From Myrmaecium sp. VS I D KN 1 (Eukaryota; Ascomycota; Dothideomycetes; Valsariales; Valsariaceae): a DNA stretch of 64,000 bases. The stretch covers positions 248,001-312,000 of the forward strand of contig JADQAV010000017.1 in assembly GCA_019775845.1 (NCBI GenBank). The letters run 5' to 3'. The position numbers and the translations under genes are program-made. Shown here piece after piece: positions 1 to 11,919 of the stretch (the stretch's first letter is position 1; every line of letters begins with the position of its first letter). The notes beneath the pieces are model-generated. The model made no database searches and was not told the origin of the DNA. It saw only the letters and a list, made by a program, of their open reading frames with translations.

Positions 1-1697
1 CATGGAGGGGTGATGCTTCCTTGATGATATGCTCGCCTCGTGACCATCCTTTTGATTCCTTCCGATAGAGCGATTCCAGACTGTTATATGACACCATTAT
101 AACATCATATTTACGGAGCTCTTTGACGGATAAATTCTTCACTTTGGAGTTCGTACCGTGATAAACGAGCACTTTCAGCTTTCCGTCGGTGTACTCCGCA
201 ATCTCATTGGACCATTGCATGAGAGCGACAGGAGGAACGACCACCAGCGTAGGTTCCTTCTGCGGATAATCAGACATGATCAGGGAGACAGCCTGTATTG
301 TCTTTCCCATGCCCATTTCGTCTCCCAGAAGCCCGCCACGATAGTGAGTTTTTTCTTGATTAATCATCCAGGCAAGACCTTGAAGCTGAAATGATTTTAA
401 TTTTCGATTGATGGCTTTGGGCTGCTGTGCCGGCTCTGGTGTGATAACGGGCACCTTCTGAAGATCTTGCCACATGCTCCTTAACTTGGGGTGAGCTTCC
501 TCAAGACGATCGCGATTCATTGCGCGCTTTCGCTCCCATCGATCTTCAATGTGGGCATATTTGCGAGCCCTTTTGGCGGCTTCGAGTCTTTTGTGTCTAC
601 GATCCGTCACTGTAAAGTGCCGAGAGATCCTTCCCGAGAGCTTGCGGTCCACCTCCTCCTGCTTGGAAGAAGAGCCCACCTCCGGGTCACGGAATGCGGC
701 GTTGAGCAGATCTTTCAACGGAGTTTCATCTTCGGAGTCGGTTATGCTGATAATGTCTTCGTCGTCCAGAACAAAATCACCATCTCCTGAGCCATCGGAA
801 TCCGGAATCTCCTCATCCAAATTCTCGTTCAAAGAGGTAGTAGTGCTTATCCGGGCAGATCTTGTGCGTCCACTACGGGTGATAATTGCTTTTTCCTTAC
901 CCTTTCCTTTTGTCTTCGACGAAGGTGAGAGTTCTTCCAGACTGACACTGTCCGAGTTGTCATATTCATCGCCGGAGAGTAAGCTAGACTCAGAGGCTGA
1001 ACTGGGGGGAACCCTATCCAATCTGGACCTCTTGGGGAGCGGATCATACTCCTCCTGTTGCAACTTCAGGGCTAATGCAGCATCGGCAGAGACGTTTAGC
1101 GCTATTTCATCGTCTGTCTTTTCGATAACCTGAGCATTCAATCTGGTAGACGTTCTCCGTCGTTTTCCGAGAATTGTGGTCCTCGCATTTCCACTGGCGG
1201 CGGTTTCAGGCCCCTTGCCCTTGCGGAGAGACTCAGCCGGGGTTGACAGGCACGTAGCAGGAGTATCGTAGCCAACAGACTCCTCGCGACTATCCAAATC
1301 CGCACACGAAGACGAGGAGGACGTTTTCCTGTTTCGGTTCAGTCGGCTTGTGCTGTCGCGTGTAGCCATGGATGATATGACAATTTCCTTCAAGACTCGG
1401 CGATTGCTGCTATCCCTAAGCAAATCAAGCGATTGTTCGGAAGACCTGTCGTCGATGTCGGAAGTGTTCAGTATTGGGACTCCGCGAGTGAGCGAAGAGC
1501 GAGTTTGTCGGCCGGTGGCAAACGACAATTCGGACGAATTAGCGAAGCTTGCGGAACTTGCAGAGCTCGACAACACTAGTATAGAAGTGTTAGCAAGTTA
1601 TTATATGCGTAACTGTCCGTGGAGACAGCGTCTCAAAAGAGATGATCGTCATACAGCCAGGCTGAGACCTCGATGGAGGCCTACCACGCCGCGCCAT
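1..1697 (-). CDS. rad16: Rad16-type SNF2 DNA repair ATPase, N-terminal part (partial at left edge)
   Basis: SNF2-family DNA-dependent ATPase of the Rad16 type. With Rad7 it senses damage in silent DNA for global-genome nucleotide excision repair in the nucleus. About 539 residues are in the window. A long Ser/acidic/basic N-terminal region is followed by the start of the helicase core: FQLQGLAWM, Walker A GDEMGMGKTIQ near residue 430, then LVVVPPVALMQW. The RING insert and second helicase lobe lie off the edge. Exons are 1655-1697 and 1-1575. The 79 bp intron ends in a branch-like GCTAAC and CTAG and carries the frame back to ATG 1697. Without it the first ATG would be 1369, dropping an open 69-codon stretch that looks coding. 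Family call is firm from the motif spacing; the first exon is inferred. Confidence 0.86.
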
Positions 1698-2716
1698 TTG
1701 TCGTGTCGTTTCTGACCGAAAGGCCAAAGAAGTACGAAGCAGATTGCTCGGGAACCAGTCCACAGATTGATGGCAGTGAGGCAGAAGAAGAGAAACACAG
1801 GGAGAAGAGGATGTACCTTCGCATGTATAGACGTCAGGAAGAGGCGATGAATGCACTTAGTACTCCAGTCGATGTACGCCCGGGCCCCCTTGATCGATAA
1901 GACTCGCTTTGAGGTGAAAATCGGTCTCCGGCAATTGCAGTGGCGAAAAGAATCTAGATGGCCACACCGAGATGCGCTAACAACGGATATAACTGCTGAA
2001 AGACAATAAAAAGTGGTCGAGAGCAGTGATTGCACAGAAAAAAGGAAACAAAGCGCAACCGCGAATTGCCAGGCAACCTGTGCAACCTTCTGTCCATCCT
2101 CACCAAAAGCTCTTATCGATGGTTGCCTAGTACTAAGTAGCATTCCTCGCGAAGTCACGTGCGCGTGTTGTTGCCAATTACATCCTAAACGGGAAGTTAT
2201 TGTACTAGGGTAAATGCTGAACGCAAAAGCTCGAACGCCTAAGGTACCTAAGGTAGCAATATAATGCTGACTCACCTACTGTAAGCACTGCTGCACAGAT
2301 ATTCAAGTTATTGCAAGGTAACTCCCCCCGAGTTATTCATGTGTCTCCCTGAATTGCCTTGATTGAGTTAGGATGATAACCTCGAGCTGCAACATGATCG
2401 ATATAATCGGAAGAAACCTCCTCTTTGAGGCTACCTTAGACGACAAATTCTACCAAATTCAAGTCTTTGAAAGAGGAGACCTGCAGCTTTTGATCGCTTG
2501 TAACGCATCTGCTCATCCAATCGCAATAGCCAGCGTCTTTAAGCCTCCTAGAATGGACATGGATGTGTGAATTGGAACGGCAGGGCTGATGCGGCAAGCA
2601 AGCATCCCTAGAGTGGGGGAGATATATGAAACATTCGAATAAGGCTATGTGAGCGCGCGAGAATCCTTCAACGGGTATGGTACAAGTATCTATACACATT
2701 CTCGATGATATATACT
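1698..2716. other. Intergenic, between rad16 start and mrpl5 stop
   Basis: No gene seen. It should hold the rad16 promoter and the 3' end of mrpl5. A TGACTCA site (Gcn4/CpcA-type consensus) lies at 2268-2274, and a palindromic AGGTACCT at 2242-2249 is followed at once by AAGGTAG. Both are short enough to be chance. Confidence 0.5.
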
Positions 2717-3887
2717 CTAATTAATGAGCTTGCCATAGAAGGGCAGCCCGATGGCGTTCAAAAGCAGTCGAGCTTCCCTATCGTTCGTGGCTGAGGTGTG
2801 TATAATAACATCACAACCAGGAATCATCCTCGGAGGGTACCTTATGGCCAGATTAGCAGAACATACAGGGCTTCAGTAGAAAAAACTTACATGTCATAGT
2901 TGACTTCAATCTCGGGGTATAGCTGCACATCCTCCGACCTCAGACCAAAGGCGATGTTTCCACTGTTATCACCCGAACTTCCCTTTACGCCCCTCCATTC
3001 CTTAATCCGGGGCAGAACTAGCTCAATTGTTTTACTCAGAAAATGATAGGCGTCCTCGCCCTTCAACTCCGCCGTGACTGAAACGAATTTGTTCTTCCTC
3101 AAACCCCATTGTACCACGGCCTTCTTTGATTTGTGCGCTTCCACACGGACATTGGAAATGGCCTGGATAACCATACCTGCAACATGAAGGAAGCCGCTGT
3201 CCGATGAAGCCGCACCCTGCATAGAGTGTATGGTCACTCCTGTGATTTTGGGAATGTTACGAAACGTGATTGGTTTGGTGAGTAAACGAAGGACGTCTCC
3301 GCCACGAGGACCTCGCTTGGGGCGGTTCTTGAAGTAAGGGGAGTCTCCTTGCCATGTACGTAGGCGTTCAGACTTCTGCGGCGGGACATATCCAGGAGGG
3401 AAATGTGTGTAAGCGAGGGTCATGATATCAGGAGCAATGGTGCTGTTGTACGTCTGCTCCAGACGAGGGGAAGAAAAGGGGCCAGGTATAAACTCTCTTG
3501 ATGCGGGATCTGAGGGCGGAGGCGGTTGATGAGGATGCAAAGGACCTCGATAGTATCGTGGAGATCGATATTCATATCTGGAATAACGAGTGAGCATTAG
3601 CAGTGCTACAGAGACCTTGTCTCAATGTATAGACCTCGACATTAGGGGGCTGACCTGCTAGGAGGAAGCTGTTTCTTTCTAGATTTGCTCTGCGCTACCG
3701 GGTCGAATTTCTCTACGATTTCCTGGGGGGTTGTCGGCAGTTCCGTCAAGGACGAATTGGATTCAAGTTCCTCCAGAGGCTGGGAAGATGCGCTGCGGCA
3801 CTGGAGAGGCCTCCCAGCGCGCAGGCATGGGCGGGCATCTCTCAGCAGGGCCGCACCCCATCGTGAACTGGCGTCGCGCAAAGCCAT
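2717..3887 (-). CDS. mrpl5: Mitochondrial large-subunit ribosomal protein L5 (uL5m)
   Basis: Component of the mitochondrial 54S ribosomal subunit. Exons 3655-3887, 2891-3577 and 2717-2828 give 343 residues. Introns of 77 and 62 bp have GTCAGC and GTAAGT donors. The N-terminus (MALRDASSRWGAALLRDAR) is Arg/Ala-rich without acidic residues, as expected for a matrix-targeting signal. The uL5 core is recognisable: a KPITFRNIPKITGVTIHSM block, an IQAISNVRVEAHKS block, and the C-terminal block ending MIPGCDVIIHTSATNDREA then GLPFYGKLIN. The last exon restores the conserved C-terminus, which supports the splice model. It is divergent from the deubiquitinase gene, sharing about 450 bp of promoter DNA. 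Confidence 0.93.
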
Positions 3888-4335
3888 AGCTGCGTTTTGG
3901 GTGCAGAATGTTGGCGGGTTGAGGTTGAGCCAAAACCTGCGCTACCGATGCAGATCGGCGTCGGCAGATCGGACTTAGCCAAGACCCCTGCCCCAGCGTT
4001 GGAGAATGGGGCGCGGTTCGCGGAGGGGCGCTCATGTTAACTTTCATTGAAGGAGACCAGATATACCCCAATTCCCATACGCGACGGCCAACAAGCTTTG
4101 AAGGTTCAAAAGGCACGGGTTACAGAATACCCTACCATATTGGCTTCCCTATATGTTTGACGGCATAGCTCCCATCCCTCCGACGAAGCACTCTCGGATT
4201 ACCGCAGCCCGTACTTGCTTAAGTACCTCGCACGTTCACGCCACGTAACATGGTCCCAACTGTCATCAACCAAGTCGCTGCTATTTGAAATATATACGGT
4301 GTTGATGGATGTCGCAACCTGCCAGTCCAGGTATC
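3888..4335. promoter_or_regulatory. Divergent promoter region, mrpl5 / deubiquitinase
   Basis: 448 bp between two divergent starts. No clear TATA box or other site was recognised. Confidence 0.45.
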
Positions 4336-6800
4336 ATGAACGGGATGTCGAGGTTCCTCTCTCGGCGAGACAAGCGGGGAAATCGCAAGGTCCGCATTGC
4401 GTATTCGTCGGAGATATTATACGGATAATCGCTAATAGCGTCGAATAGGATGTAAAACGCTCGGTATCAACAGACCTATATCAGATATTCTCGGTCGAGG
4501 AACCGGCGGGTAGGAAGCTGGACAAAGAAGAGGAGAAGAAGGTGCACCGTCTACCATTTCAAACCACCTTTGGCAGAGCTCAGTCGCTGACGTCCTCACT
4601 AGTACAAAGCCATTCTGCAGCGGTTAGCGGCTGCGGGGATTACGACGATTAAAGAGCCTCAGATCGAATATGCACTGAAAGCGAAAGCTACAGAAGGGGA
4701 CAGCGATAAAGCCGTAGAGCTACTGATGCTCTTCCAGGAGACTCTCGAAGGGATGATCAAGGATTATGATCCCAATATAAAGTTATTAGGCGCAGAAAAC
4801 CGGCATAACGTCACCTGCTACCTGGATGCTCTACTTTTTGCCATGTTTTCTAGGCTCGATAGCTTCGAAGGCATACTTCTGGATAACTTCACAGATGAAC
4901 CTCGGCGAAGACTAGCCGCATTACTCCGCTTATGGGTCAACATGCTCCGAACTGGAAGGCTCATTACCACAGACATTGTAAGTTTGCGGTCTCCAAGGCC
5001 AGGATGCGGCTTTCTCTAATTCGCTCAAGACCAAGCATATACAGGAGTCACTTGGAGCTTGCGGATGGGAGTCAGCTACAGAAATATGTCAGCAAGACGC
5101 CTCAGAGGCATTCACATTTATCACCGGGCAGCTTGAATTGCCCCTTCTCACTTTGAAGATGGACATCTATCATACCGGGAAGGAAGATGTGGAAGACGAC
5201 CACAAGTTCGTTAATGAACGACTTCTTGAAGTTGCTATCCCGGATGTAACAGAACATGATGGGCCCGTCACTTTAGAGGACTGTCTCGAAGCTTACTTCA
5301 ACAATAAAATTGAAGTAAAGCGGCACCTACAAAGGCGTACCACTCTCCAGTCCGTGCGATCATCGCATACTGGAAAGGAGAATACCGTACATATCGAAAA
5401 TGTGGAAGTCTCTGATTCTAGAGCCAGTTCACCCCGTACTGAGACTCCAACCAATGCCCTTTCCCCAGCATCGCCATTGCGACCCAGCAGTGGACGGCGT
5501 CGGACAGACAGCATTTTCAGCGAGCGCTATGTGAAACAAGACGATGCAATGGAAAAGAAGGATTACGATGAATACTCCCTGAATGGACGGTCAAGGGGGA
5601 CGTCCATCAGAAAGGAAGTGATGATGCCGGCATGGCAGTTCTTCAGTCTCATCCGTAAGTAGTCAGACTCTACCTGTTCCGCTACTGTTACTCATACGCT
5701 TTGCAGCGTGGTACACAGACAATGCGCCTACCAGCGATGCGCAAGTCGCTGCTCATTTCTCTGCGAAACGGCCCGTTCTGGGCATTTGTCTAAAACGCTA
5801 CTCAATGTTGCCAAATGGTACGCCCCAACGGCTGGGCACCTATGTGGATATTCCACTGGAAATCGCTCTCCCTCATTTTGTCTCTGACGACAAGATGGAG
5901 GAAGAAGGACCGCTGTTCGGAAACTTCAAACTTTCGCTGCAGTCTGTTGTGTGCCACCGGGGGGTATCTGTCGACTCAGGCCATTACATCTCACTAGTTC
6001 GAGGCCACGCGCCTAATGCAGAATCCAACAGTTCCCAGGAAGCTCTAGGCCCAGATGAGAAGATTGATCAACCTAGATGGATCCGTTTCGATGACCTGGC
6101 ACCTGAACGCGTTTCCTACATCGACATCGAACAGGCCTTAAAAGAGGAGTCGCCCTACCTCTTGTTCTATCGTGTCGAGCCGATTGACGAAGACCTCGCT
6201 CGAGGTGCGCCGCCTACCTACTCAGAAGCGAACCCAGTTTCCCTGGTATCAGATCCGTCCCAAGAAGCCCTTTCGACTACCGATGGGATGATCACCGTTG
6301 ATTGCCCGGATTCGACCCACCTCCAGCTAGACGAGGGTCCACGTGGCCGAACCAGCACCTCTAGCAATCACAGAAGCATAGTTTTTGAAGAAGGCAGCGT
6401 TGCCGGTTCAAGTACACGTGGGACCACTGCACCGCCCACTCCCCTTGATGACTACAAGCCAGGCTTCCTTAGCGCTTCTCGACGTGGCTCAAGAAACAGT
6501 AAGAAGAGCAAGTCTCGGCCAACAAGCCAGAATGGGGAGCGGGAAGGCAGACTCAGCATCACGATGTCGCGTCTCGCAGGAAGAATGAGTCGAGACAAAT
6601 TGACTAGCGCAGAGGCAAATGGTACGGTCGCTTCTGAGGATTCGGCGGTAGTAGTCGAAGGTGTGGATGCCGGCAGCAAGGAGAAGGGGAAGGGGAAACC
6701 ATCGAAGAAAATCAAAAAACACCGAAGCAGCAGTAGATTGGGTCTTGATGACGAACAGCGAGGGAAGGACGTGCCGGAGAGGGAATGCATCGTTATGTAA
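4336..6800 (+). CDS. USP-type ubiquitin C-terminal hydrolase with C-terminal CAAX box
   Basis: Cysteine protease (peptidase C19) that removes ubiquitin from proteins. Exons 4336-4389, 4485-4541, 4603-4977, 5030-5654 and 5707-6800 give 734 residues. All three active-site regions are present: Cys box NVTCYLDALLFAMF near residue 105, a QQDASEAFTFI block, His box VSVDSGHYISLV and a following WIRFDDL. Between Cys and His lies a Ser-rich insert. After the catalytic domain comes a Ser/Arg/Lys-rich tail with a run of basic residues (GKGKPSKKIKKHR) and the last four residues CIVM. That is a CaaX prenylation signal; Met at the end usually means farnesylation. The protein is therefore predicted to be membrane-anchored. 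The first two exons rest on splice signals only, so the start is less certain than the rest. No yeast name can be assigned with confidence. Confidence 0.85.
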
Positions 6801-7524
6801 TGGGCCTTTGAAGGGCACTCGTTGGCGTTACGGGAAACAGGACGGCAGGCCGTATACGATCCTAATGATAATGGGTAAGGCGTTCAGCATACACAGCATG
6901 ACCATGCTCCCTTCTTTGGAGATTAGATACCCAATGTAATGTAAATTCCATCTTTATCGGGCTTGATCTTGTTCTGCGTACGCGGGCCATACGGAACCAC
7001 CTGCGGTCTCCTCCGTAACTGGCGTGGTATCTATTCGAAGAACTGGGGAAATTTCTTATCCAGTGCACTGATGCCGTCTTTTTTTTCGCCGGTTACTACA
7101 CAAGGCACCTCTAGACATCAGGCTGTACCTGACCGGACCTACTCCTACCTATGATCTAACGTCGCGGAAATTCGGGTCGGAAGAACTGCAATTCCCGCTC
7201 GCCGCAGCTCCAGGGCTGAGGGTGGCTTACCTGGGCGTGGTGGGCTGTCCCCGCCCCGGGCGTCTGATTGATCGGACAAGAGGACTTGGGAAAATCTACA
7301 GTACTATGGAGTAGTACTGCAATGTACACCAAGCCCAGTCAATCTGAATTACATCCTGTACTCCTAAGTCCCCAGAACCGGCTAAGACGCGTTTCCCCCG
7401 ATTATATACATTATTATTGGACTTCGCATATGTGATTTCGGGATCTTACCATAGAGTCTGAAAGAAGTCGCCCAGGCCATTGAAGACCCCGACTCCAACT
7501 TCAGATGTACATAATTTGTTCTCC
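6801..7524. other. Intergenic, upstream of the Zn2Cys6 gene
   Basis: No gene seen. A GC-rich patch near 7244-7262 includes CCCCGC, which fits the CreA-type consensus; a match this short is weak evidence. Confidence 0.4.
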
Positions 7525-9969
7525 ATGGACAACCATGCACCAGCTTTCGGCTCGTTCTCGCAATCATCGAGCGGCGGCACGGCACCACTGCGGCCACGGC
7601 CTATCGCTGCTTGCTTAACCTGTCGGCGACGGAAAGTGAAATGCGACCAGAAACAGCCAATATGCTCGGCGTGCATACGGAGCAAGCAGGCCTGCACATA
7701 TCTTGCGAGTGAAGACGGACCTCGGCGCAGCGTGCCGGCAGCCAAAGTAACAAAGTCTATTCCGAAAGCCTCGAGAAGCCACCACCAAAATCAGGAGCTA
7801 TTTTCCCGGATCGAAAAACTTGAAGCCCTTATCAAGAAGGTGATAGGGGAAGACGGATGCCCTGGCGTCGATGGTAGCGAAAAGAGCTTGAATGAAGTTG
7901 TGCCCCCATCGAGTGCAGAATCGAATGGAACTCTTATCCTCGAGAATGGCCAGTCTCACTTTGTATCAAGTCTCCATTGGTCCCTTGTGGCAGACGAGGT
8001 GAGATGGCCGCCCTGGTTCCTCCGCTCTGTTCGATGTCTGGTTACTGACAACTTTCCCCCCGATAGATCAGCGACATTAAGGCTTTAGTGAGCGGGCAGG
8101 GCGTAGAAGACTTTACCCAAAGCAACGCCGAAACTCCTCCTGATGCTCATTGCTTAGACGAAATCAACATCCTAAGTAAAGATCACTCGGGGACCAGCCT
8201 TGCTCCCTTCCTTCCTGCCTCCCAAGAAGAGATCGATGCGTTACTGGATATTTTTTACACCAATGTTAACCCCCTCACCAGAATCATACATGTACCGACG
8301 CTGAAGAAGCAGCTGTCTCAACTAATCCTGCAAGAGCACCCCCTCGCCTTCGCCATATTCTATTCTGCCATCAATAGCATCAAGCCTTCAGTCGCTCTCG
8401 CTCGATTCAACCAGCCGTGGGATTATCTCTTCAGAAAGTTCAAGTACGGTCTTGAGATGAGCCTCGTCAGGGCTGACTTCTTGACTACTTCGAGTTTTGA
8501 GGTTTTACAGGCCTTCATGTTCCTCCTGGTAGGTTCTCATTACTTCCTTGCCCCTTTCCAGTGAGGATTTGTTTGTAACGCCTGCCGCCTAGACATGTCA
8601 AACACGAGAGGACGATATTGTGAGAGTTTATACGCTCATCGGAATTGCGTTACGCCTCGCTATGCTGCAAGGCCTGCATAAAGACCCAGCTTTGTTTCCG
8701 GTCGATAAGATGCACGATGTGACAGTGGAATTACGACGACGGGTCTGGTATCATATATGCCACCTAGAAATCCGCGCGGCCGAGTGTAGAGGCTTGGAAC
8801 CTTATATCTCGGAGATAGATTTCACCACGAGACTTCCCTTGAATATTGACGATGAAGAATTGTCGGAGGAGAACTTGAGCGTCCTTGACCCGCAAACACC
8901 CAACAAGGGAATCACCGACATCTCCATGCAGCTTGTTAGGTTTTCTGGTATTAACATCATCTGCAAAGTAATCCAGCAGACTCGAAACCTGGAGGAGAGA
9001 ATTCTGAAGGCAGTCCGGGGAGCTGATGGGCCGGAGAAAGCTGCTAATGCCGTCAAAGACCTGGCCCAGGAAGTTTATAAGGATGTCAATGACCTGGTCG
9101 ACGAGGGCATTAAATCTATCAGGACAGACTTCGTGCCGTATTGTGACTCTGGACAGCCCCAGCACCAAATGATTCTCTGCTTGGTCTCTATCATTGAATC
9201 TGTAGCTTGGGTTAAATTTTGGTTCCGGATTCCTCGTGCACATCGGGATACATTCTTCAGTTATGATGCTCAGCATAGGTATTTACCAGATGATCTACCT
9301 TTTCCAAGTGATTATGAGCTAATCATTCATGTAGAATATTTCTGTACGCTATCCAATTTATTGAGTGTTTCAACCTCGCCAGAAAAAGCGCGTATCTCAG
9401 CCCTTACTCATGGCACTTCCAAGGCCATCGCGGTCTTCAAGCTATCATGCTACTCATTTCGCAACTCAGAAGTGCGCCTTACCCTGCACCAGACAGGAAA
9501 AGAGCAATTGCTGCTCTAAAGATTACGAGAGACGTCCATGAACCACCGCACACTAGAACATGGAGGATTGTACAGAAAATGATCGACAAGGTTTGTCAAG
9601 CCTGCGAGAATGACCCGGAGATTTCTACCAATGAGGCCGGAGTCAATCCCGAAAATATAAGCATCCCCTTCGCCTTGCCAGAAGCCTACTCTGAGTATAG
9701 ACATCCGCCATCTCTTCCATGTCGCCAGGGAAACAATGAGAGCTCAGCACCTATGCCGGAGATGCGCCCAGCTATTCCTGGCGAATTGTTGGACCTTCAA
9801 GGTCTGAATACAGACGGCTCGTTCGACTGGGACACCCTCGGCGGAATTGATATGACAATGCCGAACTCCGAGTTTGACTGGGTAAGTGGTAATTGAGCGG
9901 CGCAACGATGTTAACTGATGGATGTGACAGAGCTATTGGAATATCGATCCTTCAGAGTTCCACCTCTGA
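7525..9969 (+). CDS. Zn2Cys6 fungal-specific transcription factor
   Basis: Sequence-specific nuclear regulator. Exons 7525-7998, 8067-8528, 8593-9278, 9335-9881 and 9931-9969 give 735 residues. The start is ATG 7525; upstream in-frame codons contain no ATG. The binuclear cluster is complete near residue 30: C-x2-C-x6-C-x6-C-x2-C-x6-C, with the basic run RRRKVK. Then come a linker and a short coiled stretch (LFSRIEKLEALIKKV). The middle-homology (fungal_trans) domain follows, with blocks VYTLIGIALRLAMLQGLHKD, RRRVWYHICHLEIRAAE and FTTRLPLNIDDEEL. The fourth intron (9279-9334) was found by frame logic: GTATTT donor, GCTAATC branch, TGTAG acceptor. It joins to YAIQFIECFNLARKS. The C-terminus is acidic/aromatic (FDWDTLGGIDM), plausible for activation. 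No biosynthetic genes sit beside it, so its target is unknown. Confidence 0.9.
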
Positions 9970-10817
9970 TGCGAAGAATCGGATCGCGCCGTTCAATGTA
10001 CTTCTAAGATTCGGCCTCTTCGACCAGCATTCACTCAGCTCATCTATATCTTGACTTAGAAAAACACGTGTATAGTTCATAAGATATCCCATCCACTTAC
10101 TCGATTTCCTGTCTTTCCCCTCTTCTTCTGCGGTGGCTTATCCTCCACGTCAATTCTTTTTGTTGCTCAATTCCGATCCATCCTTTCACCTTTGGATACA
10201 CACCTGAAAAAGCTGTTTCCTCGTTTACTGGCCCTGGCAATGGTGACATTCGAGGAAGCATGACTTTCGGGTCAGGAACAGGGGACCAGCGCAGCAGGAG
10301 ATTTAACAGTGCGCAGATAGGGTGTCCCTTTAGGCCAGCTAGACACCCAACTGTGGCGTGGCTACTTGGCCGAGCGCAAAACTCCTTCACAATGTGGCGA
10401 GACGCAGGAACAGTTGACAGGCTCACAGGACAACTTCGCTCAACCCCATCTCCCATACTCAGCACTCCCGCACAACCTTCACAACCAGACGACACCCAGA
10501 TCACGATTATTTCGGAACAGGTCTTGCCCGTCGTCACCGAACCAGTACACCGTCTCCGATGTGGCACGTTGTGAAGGGTCGCAACAGTTGCCCAAGTATG
10601 CGATCTTCTCGTGTCACCATCTCATTCGAGCGGATAACTTTTCACAACTTGGTACCGAGTGACCTCCACGGGCACCCCTCCTCCAAGACACCCTTAACAT
10701 CCACCACACGACCTGAGAGAACCAAAAACGGCAGAGAATCCCTAAACCGCCACACCTGCGGAATCCACGCAAGCAGCCCAACGCCGGAAGCTTCTCCTTT
10801 TACTCCTTCACCACTCC
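9970..10817. other. Intergenic
   Basis: 848 bp without a convincing gene. Overlapping open frames on both strands here have no domain-like sequence or splice logic. Confidence 0.45.
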
Positions 10818-11420
10818 ATGTCCGCCTGCAAGCCACCCACCGACGTCCCGCCGCCCTGGGGTCCCGCACCTCCGCCGTCCTCCGCGCTCGCGACCCAAAT
10901 CGCCCACCTGCAGGTCCTGCAAGCCTGGCGCCGGCACCTGGCCCGCCTCTCCGCGCGCGCCCCGCACCTCGCCCGCCTGGCCGACCGCTGCGCCCGTGAC
11001 GTCGCCGATCTGCACAAGCGCACCCGCAGCACCTACCCCGACGACAACGTCTCTGCAGCCCTTCTTCCCGCAATTGTCGTGACTCACACCCGCGCCGCGG
11101 TTGCCCTTCTCCCGCCGCCGCCGGGCTCGCGGGATCCAAAGGAAAGCAAGGTGACGCAGCTCCGCCTATTGCGGCGGTGGCTGGTCTGGCTGCGAACTGA
11201 CGAGCGGTTGCAGGCTTTAAGGGAGGGCGAGGAGGATGAGGGAGCGCTGCGGTCTGCGGCGAACCAGCTCCAGTTCGCCATTTCGTCGCTGGGCTCCAAG
11301 TGGGGTATGGGCATTGCGACGGACGGCGAGGTGGTCGTGTTTCCCCCGAGGGAGCAGGGAGGGGTGCGGGAGATGCTGAAGGCGGGGGTGCGGGATGTGG
11401 TGAGGTTTTCAAGGCGTTGA
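10818..11420 (+). CDS. Hypothetical protein, 200 residues, GC-rich single exon
   Basis: I do not recognise the family. One intronless frame from ATG 10818 encodes 200 residues. Codon use is strongly G/C-ending in the first two thirds (GCC, CTG, CGC, CCG, CTC), which supports real coding rather than a chance frame. After a Pro-rich start the protein looks mostly helical: TQIAHLQVLQAWRRHLARL, then ARLADRCARDVADLHKR, then VTQLRLLRRWLVWLRTDER. It finishes with a short basic tail. There is no signal peptide or membrane segment. The antisense open frame over the same span is a shadow of this GC-rich gene. It is convergent with the promethin-like gene. A regulatory or scaffold role is possible but nothing here shows one. 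Confidence 0.6.
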   Translation: MSACKPPTDVPPPWGPAPPPSSALATQIAHLQVLQAWRRHLARLSARAPHLARLADRCARDVADLHKRTRSTYPDDNVSAALLPAIVVTHTRAAVALLPPPPGSRDPKESKVTQLRLLRRWLVWLRTDERLQALREGEEDEGALRSAANQLQFAISSLGSKWGMGIATDGEVVVFPPREQGGVREMLKAGVRDVVRFSRR

Positions 11421-11919
11421 GAGAGGAGGATGGCGGGATAGAACTCGACGGACTATCTTGCGATTCCCTTGGTTAAAACACGGCATACGATGGTCCTAAA
11501 GAGAGCTCAAGGGACAGAGGCACGAAGATGGAATGGAAACATGCTGAATTACACTCTATATCAGGTAGATATGCGATGTTTTGGGGGGAAAGGTGCTTGT
11601 GCCTTGCAACACGGCCTAGCACACGAGCTTGATCAGCTCAAAAACTGCTGCAGAAAATATGGCGAAGTACTGAAAAATGAGATAGATAATGGTCCAGGTC
11701 CAGTGCATTTTCCCTCCTCCTCCTCCTGGGAAGGGCGAGCCTCTCGTAGTAATACATCGGCCTTGAAAACATCATATGTGAACATAAAAGAGGCTCACAC
11801 GCTTCGAAAGTCGTGATGGAGCTGGAAAAAAAGACGCGATGCTGCCAGCGGCGTGGTTGATGAGTGTTCGTAGTCGACAGACCAGTTCGTAACTTCGTAA
11901 GAGGTGAGCGGCAGCGGCT
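11421..11919. other. Intergenic, 3' ends of two convergent genes
   Basis: 499 bp; nothing recognised beyond expected 3' untranslated sequence. Confidence 0.45.

Noticed and set aside
549-1133. 194-codon open frame on the plus strand
   Set aside because: It is antisense to the rad16 coding region, which has recognisable Rad16 motifs in the other strand.
1649-2275. 208-codon minus-strand frame upstream of rad16
   Set aside because: No domain-like sequence; its end only coincides with the short rad16 first exon, read in another frame.
7525-10817. Possible secondary-metabolite cluster around the Zn2Cys6 gene
   Set aside because: Neighbours are housekeeping or unknown; no polyketide synthase, peptide synthetase, terpene or tailoring enzyme is present.
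10642-11412. 256-codon minus-strand frame
   Set aside because: Shadow of the GC-rich plus-strand gene at 10818-11420; Arg/Gly/Ala low-complexity typical of antisense to G/C-ending codons.
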